From contig PEAN01000016.1 of assembly GCA_002753735.1 (NCBI GenBank), positions 1-64,000 of the forward strand: a DNA stretch of 64,000 bases. Direction: 5' to 3'. Position numbers and translations under genes: made by a program. Source of the DNA: Magnetococcales bacterium DCbin4. Its GTDB lineage: Bacteria; Pseudomonadota; Magnetococcia; Magnetococcales; UBA8363. This document shows positions 34,009-42,542 of this stretch, one piece after another (positions within the stretch are counted from its first letter, which is position 1; every line of letters begins with the position of its first letter). The notes under the pieces were generated by a model. It was given only the letters and a program-made list of their open reading frames with translations. It did not search any database and was not told the origin of the DNA.

Positions 34009-35805
34009 ATGCACTTGAACCACAACGCTGAAGCTCTGGATAAAATTCGTCACTCCCTGAGCCACATTCTGGCTTGGGCCGTGCGGGTCCATTTCAAGGA
34101 ACAACCCATCCGACTGGGTATTGGTCCCACCACGGAAGAAGGGTTTTATTACGATTTTGAAACTGAGAAGCCGATCTCGAATTCCGATCTTAAAAGCCTT
34201 GAATCCCTCATGCGCAAACTGGTCGCCAAAAACCTGCCATTTGAGCGATCCAGCATGACCATCAGCCATGCCATTGAATATTTCACCCAGCAGGATGCCT
34301 TGCTGAAAGTGGAGTTGATTGAGGATCTGCGGGAACGGGGTGAGACAGAAGTTTCCATCTATACGGTGGGAGACTTTTTGGATTTGTGTGCAGGACCGCA
34401 TGTTGAGAATACCAAGGAAATTCCGATCAAGGGATTTTCTTTGGATCGTGTTGCCGGAGCCTATTGGCGGGGCAATGAAAAAAACCAAATGCTCTCCAGG
34501 GTCTATGGCTTGGCCTTCCCGAGCCATGAAGCACTGGAGGCCTACCGCAAACAGCGGGAGGATGCGGAAAAATATGATCACCGCAAAATCGGCAAGGAAC
34601 AGGATCTGTTTGTCATTTCCAAGGAGGTGGGGAAAGGTCTGCCGCTGCTGACCGCCAAAGGGGCCACCATCCGCCGGGTTTTGGAACGCTATATTGTGGA
34701 TGAAGAATTGGAACGGGGCTATCAACACGTCAACACCCCGGTCCTGGGTCGCAAATCGCTTTATGTCACTTCCGGCCATTGGGAGCACTACAAGGATTCG
34801 ATCTATCCCCCCCTGGACATTGATGGTGAAGAGTTCATCCTCCGTCCCATGACCTGTCCACACCATTTCATGTTGTTTGACAGCAAGCCCCATTCCTACC
34901 GGGATTTGCCGATACGTTATGCGGAGGTCTCCCCCATGTATCGGCGGGAACGTTCCGGCGAATTATCGGGATTGGTGCGGGTCATGGGCTTTCACCTGTT
35001 TGATGCCCACCTGTTTGTGACCCCGGAGCAGGTTGAAAAAGAGATCAAGGATGTGGTCGTCCTGATCCAGGATGTCATCAAACGGTTGGGGCTGGCCGAT
35101 CAGGTGTGGTATCGACTCTCTCTGCGAGACGATACCAAAGAGAAGTACATCGATATGCCAACCCGATGGCAGGAAGCAGAGGCCATCTTGCGCAAGGTGG
35201 CCGATGAACTGGCCCTCAACTATGTCGAAGGGGTCGGGCACGCAGCGTTCTACGGTCCCAAGTTGGACATTCAAATGCGGACGATTGGCGGCAAGGAGGA
35301 GACCCTCTTCACCAATCAGATTGATTTTGCATCTGCCGAGCGGTTCGACCTGAAATACATGGCTTCGGACAACACCACCGCCCGTCCCATCATCATTCAT
35401 CGTTCATCCGCCGGATGTATCGAACGCACCATCGCCTTCCTTCTGGAACACTATCGTGGGGCTTTGCCGACCTGGCTGGCGCCCGTTCAGGTGGCCTTAC
35501 TGCCGGTCAATGATCGTAATAATGCGTATGCCGAGGAGATTCACCAATTGCTCCGCAAGCACAAGCTGCGAATTGAAGTGGATAGCCGCAAGGAGTCGCT
35601 CAACCAGAAAATCCGCCAAGCCCGTTTGCAACGGATTCCCTATCTGGTCGTGATTGGCGACAAGGAGCAAGAGGGTCGCACGGTCACGGTTCGCAACAGG
35701 GACAGTGGCATTCAACAAAGCATGCCTTGCGAAACCTTCGTGGAGCGCTTGACCGCCGAGAATGAGAACGGAACGTTGATGTTGGAAATTGCCCGCTCCG
35801 AATAA
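34009..35805 (+). CDS. thrS: Threonyl-tRNA synthetase without a TGS domain
   Basis: Charges tRNA-Thr. The 598-residue protein begins at the editing domain (HSLSH at residues 15-19, later DLCAGPHV), so the N-terminal TGS domain of the usual 640-residue enzyme is absent. The catalytic core follows: the zinc cysteine in RPMTCPHHF, motif 2 as YRRERSGELSGLVRVMGF, a zinc histidine in FDAHLF, and motif 3 IHRSSAGCIERTIAFLLEHY. Both motif 2 and 3 are somewhat divergent from E. coli. The anticodon-binding domain is complete. It stands alone, without infC-rpmI-rplT, 168 bases after the radical SAM operon, and may be a second ThrRS. Confidence 0.9.
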   Translation: MHLNHNAEALDKIRHSLSHILAWAVRVHFKEQPIRLGIGPTTEEGFYYDFETEKPISNSDLKSLESLMRKLVAKNLPFERSSMTISHAIEYFTQQDALLKVELIEDLRERGETEVSIYTVGDFLDLCAGPHVENTKEIPIKGFSLDRVAGAYWRGNEKNQMLSRVYGLAFPSHEALEAYRKQREDAEKYDHRKIGKEQDLFVISKEVGKGLPLLTAKGATIRRVLERYIVDEELERGYQHVNTPVLGRKSLYVTSGHWEHYKDSIYPPLDIDGEEFILRPMTCPHHFMLFDSKPHSYRDLPIRYAEVSPMYRRERSGELSGLVRVMGFHLFDAHLFVTPEQVEKEIKDVVVLIQDVIKRLGLADQVWYRLSLRDDTKEKYIDMPTRWQEAEAILRKVADELALNYVEGVGHAAFYGPKLDIQMRTIGGKEETLFTNQIDFASAERFDLKYMASDNTTARPIIIHRSSAGCIERTIAFLLEHYRGALPTWLAPVQVALLPVNDRNNAYAEEIHQLLRKHKLRIEVDSRKESLNQKIRQARLQRIPYLVVIGDKEQEGRTVTVRNRDSGIQQSMPCETFVERLTAENENGTLMLEIARSE

Positions 35806-36145
35806 AAAGATATCCGGTGATGGTATAAAGGAATTCGGGTGACCCGGACCCGATTTTTTCCATGGGGTTGGGTAATTCCATTTCCAGATCAAAGGTGCAC
35901 TGAAATTGACTTGAAAAAGCAAAGTCAAAAACTTGAGCATGGAAACCTTGTTGTTTAAATTCGAGAACAAAAACAAGACCCTGGGGGCAATCCCTTAAGC
36001 CCCATTATCTCTTTCATTCATTTGTTGAATGTCAATAGGCCCAAGAAAATCTGCCACTCAAAAATGTCCTTTTGACATGGAAATGGAATGACACTGAACC
36101 GCGGTCACAGAAACAACAGGGGATCAGATCTGCCCGGAGGTTCCA
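35806..36145. other. Intergenic region between convergent thrS and SUMF1-like genes
   Basis: Beyond the thrS terminator I find no gene. A GGGGC/GCCCC inverted repeat (about 35983-36003) could end minus-strand transcription of the SUMF1-like gene, with a weak downstream T-rich stretch on that strand. At 36025-36044 there is a 20-base string that matches 32101-32120 with one mismatch. The rest shows nothing I can identify. Confidence 0.45.
35834..35859 (+). terminator. Intrinsic terminator downstream of thrS
   Basis: Stem TCGGGT/ACCCGA (35835-35840 and 35848-35853) with a seven-base loop, followed by six T residues, 30 bases after the thrS stop. Confidence 0.7.
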
Positions 36146-36967
36146 TCAGGGAATGGCCTTGATCAAACGAAACCCCAGGCGATAGTAACGGAACGTCGGC
36201 CCATAAATGTTGCGCACCGCCGGACGAACACGCGCTGGGCTGCTATGCCATCCCCCCCCCCGGGCCACTCGAAAAGTGCCTGATGTTGGTCCTTGAGGAT
36301 CCACCACTTCTGCCGATGGGTAAAGACCATACCAATCGGCGACCCATTCATAAACATTGCCCTCCATGTCGTACAACCCCCACCCATTGGGTTTCAGTTG
36401 CGCAACTGGATGCGTTTTGCTCCCCGAGTTTTTGGCAAACCACGAGTAGTTGGCAATCTCGGTCGCATCGTTGCCAAATGAATACAGGGTCGATACCCCA
36501 CCCCGTGCAGCGTACTCCCACTCCGCCTCGGTCGGCAATCGATAGGTTCCCTCTCCTTTGGCATTCAATTTTGCAAGAAACATTTGCACATCATCCCAGG
36601 AAACCGCTTCGACGGGACAATCATCGCCGCAACGAGAGAAATACGACGGACGATCTCCCATGACCGCTTGCCACTGCCCTTGCGTGACCTCCGTAACCTG
36701 CATGTAAAATGGCGTGGACAAGACGACCGGATGCTGAATTTCATCCCGATACCGATCCTTGTCACGCTCCGGGCTACCCATTAAAAATTTTCCGGGTTGA
36801 ATCAGGTTGAATACCATTCCGAAACTGTTTTTAACGGTTGGCGCCCGATCAGTATCCAAAGCCGCCCCACAGGCCGGCAACCATCCCATGACGACGACCA
36901 TCATCAACCCCACCCATCTCAACCATCGCTCCCATCGTTCAATCATGCGGCACAATCCTTTGAACAT
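36146..36967 (-). CDS. SUMF1/FGE-fold secreted protein
   Basis: A 273-residue protein with an N-terminal membrane/signal segment (LRWVGLMMVVVMGWLPACGAA, with a possible lipobox LPAC) and an FGE-sulfatase fold: FLMGSPERDKDRYRDE, VTEVTQGQWQAVMG, LPTEAEWEYAARGG, GLYDMEGNVYEWVADWY and a final RVARGGGWHSSPARVR. The cysteine pair that gives formylglycine-generating activity is missing (the GGW segment has no Cys), so it is probably a non-FGE member, such as an accessory or binding protein. Two further cysteines (SRCGDDCP) could form a disulfide. Confidence 0.88.
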   Translation of the reverse strand: MFKGLCRMIERWERWLRWVGLMMVVVMGWLPACGAALDTDRAPTVKNSFGMVFNLIQPGKFLMGSPERDKDRYRDEIQHPVVLSTPFYMQVTEVTQGQWQAVMGDRPSYFSRCGDDCPVEAVSWDDVQMFLAKLNAKGEGTYRLPTEAEWEYAARGGVSTLYSFGNDATEIANYSWFAKNSGSKTHPVAQLKPNGWGLYDMEGNVYEWVADWYGLYPSAEVVDPQGPTSGTFRVARGGGWHSSPARVRPAVRNIYGPTFRYYRLGFRLIKAIP

Positions 36968-37001
36968 TCAGATCGGGGTCTTTGCGGACATTCAATACCG
37001 C

Positions 37002-37586
37002 CTAAGGGGGTGTTAACCAGTTCATGGGCCCCAACATGTTCGTCGGGCGGGACATCTGTCTGACATTGTAATTCATATGTGAAACCGCACCATTCACGCT
37101 GACGAATCGATCCGCCATTTGATAGGTGCCGAGACGAATGAACTCAATATTTTTTTCCATGCTGGCCACCTCTCCCAACATGGAGCTGACCGAGTGCCGC
37201 ATGCCGGCCACATCCCGGTTCATGCGCTGCATATCCTGTGCAATGACGGGCATCCCCTGAATGTGATTCCCCATCGCTTGGACGGAATTGGTCAAATAGC
37301 CCATGTCTTCCGACATCCCACCAAACCGGTTCAGCATGGTGTCCATGCTGCCGATCATGTCGATCATGTTGGTCGTCACCTGGGTGACTTGAAAAAATAC
37401 ATAGGAAAAAGCCAGGATGAGAATGCCCATGGTAACACGAATAACCCATTGTGTCTTATTGGCAATTTTTGTGGCAACCGTGTTGATCTGTTCCATTTCC
37501 GCCCTGAAGGAACCAAACGCTTCGCTGATGATTGCAACGGCATCATCCAATTCTTGATCTTTTGCCATGGACGGTCCCCGTTTCAA
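37002..37586 (-). CDS. Met-rich coiled-coil membrane protein (RND-operon partner B)
   Basis: A 194-residue protein with a cytoplasmic N-terminus, one membrane helix (about 50-68, IRVTMGILILAFSYVFF) and a long periplasmic coiled coil in which Met recurs at heptad-like spacing (MIDMIGSMDTML, MGNHIQGM, MQRMNRDVAGM). It ends in MNWLTPP. I recognise no named family. It overlaps the upstream gene by four bases and resembles that protein in layout (N-terminal helix, TM, Met-rich coil, similar tail), so the two are probably paralogues. Last gene of the efflux operon; Met7 is an alternative start. Confidence 0.65.
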   Translation of the reverse strand: MKRGPSMAKDQELDDAVAIISEAFGSFRAEMEQINTVATKIANKTQWVIRVTMGILILAFSYVFFQVTQVTTNMIDMIGSMDTMLNRFGGMSEDMGYLTNSVQAMGNHIQGMPVIAQDMQRMNRDVAGMRHSVSSMLGEVASMEKNIEFIRLGTYQMADRFVSVNGAVSHMNYNVRQMSRPTNMLGPMNWLTPP

Positions 37587-38137
37587 GGTAATGGAGAAAA
37601 TTGGTTGAACAGTTTCATGGGTCGGGCGGTGCGGTTGACCCCTTTGTCGATTTCCTGCACATTAAACTCCATGGCCGAAAATGTTTGCGTCATATGCCCA
37701 ACCGCCTGGGTGATACCACCCAGATTCTTTTCAATCAACTGCATCTGCTTGGCAATCTGTTGAATATCCGGGTTCATGACCGCCACATTTTTTTGCATGG
37801 AACCGACCTCATCGACAATCGTCGGCATACTGGCCATGTTTTTTTCCATGCCTGAGATCACACCGCGCATGACAGACATATCCTTGGCCATGTTTGTGAA
37901 CCTGTGATTCATGACCTCCATAACATTAATCATCATATCCAGCTTGGAACTGACCGTCCAGAGTAAAACGAAAAACACCACGGCCACCACCGCCAAACTG
38001 ACCATCCCCACACGCAACAAGGTCGTAACCCTGGAGGCAACACGAATGTGAAGCGCATTACGAAGCCGCACTGCCTCTTTAAAATCTGCCATCGCCTGAT
38101 GCAACAGTTCACTGTTGCTTTTATTCTCAGTCGTCAT
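37583..38137 (-). CDS. Met-rich coiled-coil membrane protein (RND-operon partner A)
   Basis: A 184-residue protein from Met at 38137, just after the RND stop; the frame is open to 38209 but that part lies within the RND gene. Layout: short N-terminal helix region, one membrane segment (about 50-70, LAVVAVVFFVLLW), then a Met-rich periplasmic coiled coil (MEVMNHRFTNMAKDMSVM, then MEKNMASM) and a tail MKLFNQFSPLP resembling its neighbour. No known family recognised. Position suggests a role with the pump, but this is inference. Confidence 0.65.
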   Translation of the reverse strand: MTTENKSNSELLHQAMADFKEAVRLRNALHIRVASRVTTLLRVGMVSLAVVAVVFFVLLWTVSSKLDMMINVMEVMNHRFTNMAKDMSVMRGVISGMEKNMASMPTIVDEVGSMQKNVAVMNPDIQQIAKQMQLIEKNLGGITQAVGHMTQTFSAMEFNVQEIDKGVNRTARPMKLFNQFSPLP

Positions 38138-38142
38138 AATCG

Positions 38143-41100
38143 TTACGCAACACCCTTTCTGCCGATTCTTTTGTCCATCATGCTGAAATAAAGGATCGGG
38201 ATGATCCACAAGGTCAGCACGGTTGAGATGAAAATTCCAAAGATCAAGACGATCGCCAAACCACTGAAAATGGGATCATCAAGGATGAAGAAAGCGCCCA
38301 ACATCGCGGCCAATCCGGTGAGGATGATGGGTTTGGCGCGAATGGCCCCCGACAGGATGACAGATTGTTCCAGGGAATTGCCACCGGCCACGGTTTCGTT
38401 GACAAAGTCGACCAATAGAATGGAGTTACGCACAATAATTCCGGCCAGGGCAATCATGCCAATCATCGATGTCGCCGTAAACTGGGCTCCCAGAAGGGCA
38501 TGTCCCGGCATCACCCCGATCACAGTCAGGGGGATGGGTGCCATGATGACCAACGGAACCAGATAGGAGCGGAATTGCGCCACAACCAACAGATAGATCA
38601 TGAGCAATCCCACGCTGTAGGCAATCCCCATATCACGGAAGGTTTCGTAGGTGATCTGCCATTCGCCATCCCATTTGACGCTGTAGTCAAACGGAACCGT
38701 CGGCTGGTTGATCAAATATTGCGTCAACGGCTGCCCACTCACGGACTTCAATGCGGCAATTTTGCTGTAAATGGCCCCCATGCCATACAGCGGGCTGTCC
38801 AGATTGCCCGCCATATCGCCGGTGACATAGACCACACGCGCCATATCTTTATGGTAGATGGCGTGATCAATGCCGGTTTTTTTCACCGTGACGAAATCGG
38901 ACAAGGGGATCAGCCCCCCACCCGTACTGCGTACCTTCATGCCGAGTACCGTCGTCAAATCGCCCTTGTCGGCAACACCCAGCTCGGCACGAATCGGGGT
39001 TGCATACTTTGAGGTATCGGTGTGGACAAATGAAAGATCGTTACCACCGAGGGCCGTCGCCAGCAATTGGTTGACCGAATCCTGACGCACACCCAACATC
39101 GCCGCCCGCTGGCGGTCCACCTGAAAGATCAGCCGTTCGGTGTCATGTTCGATGCTGGTGTCGATATCAACGATATCCTGCGTTTGGGAAAACAGGGTTT
39201 CAATCTGCCGCGCCAACTGATGTTGACCCGCCAGTTCAGGGCCGTAGACCTCGACCACCAGGGGCGACTGAACCGGTGGTCCCGGAGGAACCTCGACAAC
39301 TTTCACATTGGCACCCATGGGGGCAGCAATGTCCTGCAATGGTTTACGAATCGACTGGGCGATTTCGTGGCTTTTACGATCACGATGATGTTTATCCACA
39401 ATATTGACCTGAATATCGCCGACATGATTGCCCTTGCGCAAATAATATTGCCGGACCAAACCATTAAACCCGGTGGGACCGGAAATGCCCGCATAGGCTT
39501 CATAGTTGGTCACCTCCGGCATTTTGGCCAAATAGTCGGTCAAGGCCGTCATGACCCGAGCGGTTTCCTGCAAAGATGCCTGCTGCGGCATGTCCACAAC
39601 GATCTGGAATTCTGACTTGTTGTCGAAGGGGAGCATTTTGAGCACCACCTTTTCTTGATAGACCAGCATCAAGGAAAGGCCAATCAGGATAAAAATGGCA
39701 ACCCCCAGCAGCAAACGATTCAAAAGTGCCATCCGGCTGGTCAGGAAGGGGCGATAGATGGCGGTGAAAAAACGGAGCATCCCCGGAGAAACTTCCTCGT
39801 TGGCGCCGGCATGTTCCGAAGTGTGATGCCTCTTGTGTTCCATACTTTGCGTGTAGCGGCGATTCAACCCCTTGTAGGCCAGCCAGGGGGTGATCACAAA
39901 CGCAACGCATAACGAAATCACCATGCCAATGCTGGCATTGATGGGAATGGGACTCATGTAGGGCCCCATGAGACCCGTGACAAACGTCATGGGCAACAGC
40001 GCGGAAATGACCGTAAACGTCGCCAGAATGGTCGGCCCGCCGATTTCATGCACCGCCCGGGGGATGATTGCCAACAACGGTTTGCTGCCACCATGCATGT
40101 GACGATGGATGTTTTCCACCACGACAATGGCGTCATCGACCAGGATGCCGATGGAGAAAATCAGGGCGAACAACGAGACCCGGTTTAACGTAAACCCCCA
40201 GGCCCAGTTGGCGAACAAAGTCAGGGCCAAGGTTAGAATCACCGCCGTGCCGACGATGGCCGCCTCACGCCATCCCATGGTCAAGAGTACCAACAACACG
40301 ACAAAAAAAGTGGCAAATGCCAGCTTGCCGATCAATTTCGCCGCCTTTGCCGCTGCGGTAGCACCATAATCGCGGGTAATCTTGTAATGTACGTTGTCGG
40401 GAATGATGTAACCTTTTAATTGTTGCATCCGCTCGATGACATTTTCAGCGATGGAGGAGGCATTGGCCCCCGGTTTTTTGGCAACCGCCAAAGTCACCGC
40501 CGGAGTATCCCGTACCGGGGCATCCCCCTCGATGTGCGCACTGGGTCCGGTACCAAACCATACATAAGCGTTGGGCTGATCCGGCTCCAAAGTGACCCGG
40601 GCCACCTCATGCAGATAGACCGGCGCACCGTTGCGCACCGCCACCACCAGATTGGCCACCTCTTCGGCATTCTGCAAAAATTCGCCCGATTGCACCAATA
40701 CATGACGATTATCCGCCACCATGGCACCGACATGATCGACCGCGTTGAACGCCCCCAACGATTGCCCGATATCATCCAGCGTCAGTTGGTGACCCGACAG
40801 CTTCAACGGATCAAAAACCACATGAACGACACGATCAGGCGCCCCAATGGTATAGATATCCCGCGTATCGGGTACACGTTTCAATTCCGCCTCCAGGGCA
40901 TGGGCCACATGGGCGAGTTCATACGATCCGAAATCAGGATCATCACTCCACAGGGTGAACGTGACGATGGGTACGTCATCGATCCCTTTGGGTTTCACCA
41001 AAGGTCGGCCCACCCCCAAACCGCGTGGCAAAAAATCTTCGTTGGAAAATACGGCATTATAAAGACGAAGAATCGCGCTGTTGCGATTTTCACCCACGGT

Positions 41101-41412
41101 GAACTGCACCGTTACAATGGCCATTCCCGGACGTGAAATGGAGTAGACATGCTTGACCCCCTCCACTTCGGACAATATCTGCTCGGCGGGCGTCGCCACC
41201 ACCTTCTCCACCTCGGCGGCGGAAGCCCCGGGATAGGGGATGAACACATTGGCAAACGTCACCGAAATTTGCGGCTCTTCTTCCTGGGGCGTAATGGCAA
41301 CGGCCATGAGACCCAGTAATAATCCGACCAATCCCAGCAGGGGGGTGATCGCCGAATTTTGAAACTTTTCGGCAATCCGCCCAGAAAAAGAGAGTTCCTC
41401 GCCATCCATCAA
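38143..41412 (-). CDS. RND efflux transporter permease (AcrB-like)
   Basis: Inner-membrane proton antiporter of a tripartite efflux pump. The 1089-residue protein shows the RND layout: TM1 after the start, a porter domain with PQEEEPQISV and YPGASAAEVEKVV, the TM4 proton-relay acids in GILVDDAIVVVENIH, a second porter half and final TM block with AGIIVRNSILLVDF. It overlaps the adaptor gene by four bases. The substrate is not readable; the sequence belongs to the HAE-1-like branch rather than the heavy-metal CusA branch. Confidence 0.94.
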   Translation of the reverse strand: MMDGEELSFSGRIAEKFQNSAITPLLGLVGLLLGLMAVAITPQEEEPQISVTFANVFIPYPGASAAEVEKVVATPAEQILSEVEGVKHVYSISRPGMAIVTVQFTVGENRNSAILRLYNAVFSNEDFLPRGLGVGRPLVKPKGIDDVPIVTFTLWSDDPDFGSYELAHVAHALEAELKRVPDTRDIYTIGAPDRVVHVVFDPLKLSGHQLTLDDIGQSLGAFNAVDHVGAMVADNRHVLVQSGEFLQNAEEVANLVVAVRNGAPVYLHEVARVTLEPDQPNAYVWFGTGPSAHIEGDAPVRDTPAVTLAVAKKPGANASSIAENVIERMQQLKGYIIPDNVHYKITRDYGATAAAKAAKLIGKLAFATFFVVLLVLLTMGWREAAIVGTAVILTLALTLFANWAWGFTLNRVSLFALIFSIGILVDDAIVVVENIHRHMHGGSKPLLAIIPRAVHEIGGPTILATFTVISALLPMTFVTGLMGPYMSPIPINASIGMVISLCVAFVITPWLAYKGLNRRYTQSMEHKRHHTSEHAGANEEVSPGMLRFFTAIYRPFLTSRMALLNRLLLGVAIFILIGLSLMLVYQEKVVLKMLPFDNKSEFQIVVDMPQQASLQETARVMTALTDYLAKMPEVTNYEAYAGISGPTGFNGLVRQYYLRKGNHVGDIQVNIVDKHHRDRKSHEIAQSIRKPLQDIAAPMGANVKVVEVPPGPPVQSPLVVEVYGPELAGQHQLARQIETLFSQTQDIVDIDTSIEHDTERLIFQVDRQRAAMLGVRQDSVNQLLATALGGNDLSFVHTDTSKYATPIRAELGVADKGDLTTVLGMKVRSTGGGLIPLSDFVTVKKTGIDHAIYHKDMARVVYVTGDMAGNLDSPLYGMGAIYSKIAALKSVSGQPLTQYLINQPTVPFDYSVKWDGEWQITYETFRDMGIAYSVGLLMIYLLVVAQFRSYLVPLVIMAPIPLTVIGVMPGHALLGAQFTATSMIGMIALAGIIVRNSILLVDFVNETVAGGNSLEQSVILSGAIRAKPIILTGLAAMLGAFFILDDPIFSGLAIVLIFGIFISTVLTLWIIPILYFSMMDKRIGRKGVA

Positions 41413-42542
41413 TGCGTTCCTTTTTCCTTGTCATCGACTTTGGGAGTGGCCCTGAAGGCCAGACCCGCCGTCACGGGGTCCAGGGCAACCCGTTCACCCG
41501 GAACCAAACCCGCCAACACTTCCACCCTGCCCTTGTCATCCTGGCGGCCAGCCAGAACACGCCGGAACGAGACCTGTCCCTGAGCATCCAAAAGATAGAT
41601 GCCCGTGACCTCACTACGTTGCACAACCGCGGTTGCCGGGATCAGCACTCGGTCACGTTCCCCCAGCCTGAAGGCGACCTTGACCAACATTCCTGGAAAC
41701 AATCCCTTGGTCTCACCGGGTAATTTGATACGGGCACCCACCGTATGCGTGCTTTTATCCGCATAGGGGAACAGGGTCACACCACCCCCGGGAATACTGC
41801 TGCCATCCGACAACAGAACGCGGGCCTCCATATGTTTGCGAACGGCGGGGTTGGCGGGGTGCGGGAGGGTCACCATCACCCGCAACTCATCCAAGGACAT
41901 CCCTGAAAAAATGGGCTGACCCATATTTGCAGTCTCGCCAAGCTGGACAAAACGTTGCAACACATAACCCGAATAGGGGGCCTTGACCACGTTGTCCCCG
42001 GCGGATTCACTGGCCCCGGAAACCTGGGCTTGAGCCGCCTTCAAACGCGCCTGTGCCGCCGATACCGCCGCCACGGCCGCATCCATTTTGGCACTGGTCA
42101 CCATCTGTTTGTCAAAAAGTTGCTTTAAACGCCCATGTTCACTGCTGGCCTGGGCCAGGGCCGCCTTGGCCTCGTCCACCCCCGCCTTGGCCAAAGTCAC
42201 ACCCGCTTCCCGTTGCTCCCCCTTGAGTCGCAACAACACCTGACCCTTGGTGACGTAATCGTTGACATCAAAGTTCAACTCAACGACCTGGCCCGACACC
42301 TGGGCCGACATGGTCGCTTGATGAACCGCTTCCACCGTCCCCTCCAACACCAACTCATTGGTCTGCTTTTCGGCAGCGACCACGACACTGGCCCCGACTT
42401 TGTTCCCCACCTGACCCCAGGCAGCAACCGGTGCAACACACGTCAAGAACGGCAAACACACCCACAAGGCACCGAGGACGCTTCGGCGATGACCGAAAGG
42501 CCGTACTGCATGTCGGAAAAGAACTGGCATCGTGTTTTTCAT
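41409..42542 (-). CDS. RND efflux periplasmic adaptor (membrane-fusion protein)
   Basis: A 377-residue HlyD/AcrA-type adaptor. After a signal sequence (GALWVCLPFLTCVAPVAAW) come a lipoyl-like half (VEAVHQATMSAQVSGQVVE), an alpha-helical hairpin rich in Ala/Lys (about 115-175), the second lipoyl half (VVKAPYSGYVLQRF) and a beta-barrel/membrane-proximal domain (LIPATAVVQRS near 300). It overlaps the TolC-like gene upstream and the RND gene downstream by four bases each, indicating coupled translation. Confidence 0.93.
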   Translation of the reverse strand: MKNTMPVLFRHAVRPFGHRRSVLGALWVCLPFLTCVAPVAAWGQVGNKVGASVVVAAEKQTNELVLEGTVEAVHQATMSAQVSGQVVELNFDVNDYVTKGQVLLRLKGEQREAGVTLAKAGVDEAKAALAQASSEHGRLKQLFDKQMVTSAKMDAAVAAVSAAQARLKAAQAQVSGASESAGDNVVKAPYSGYVLQRFVQLGETANMGQPIFSGMSLDELRVMVTLPHPANPAVRKHMEARVLLSDGSSIPGGGVTLFPYADKSTHTVGARIKLPGETKGLFPGMLVKVAFRLGERDRVLIPATAVVQRSEVTGIYLLDAQGQVSFRRVLAGRQDDKGRVEVLAGLVPGERVALDPVTAGLAFRATPKVDDKEKGTH

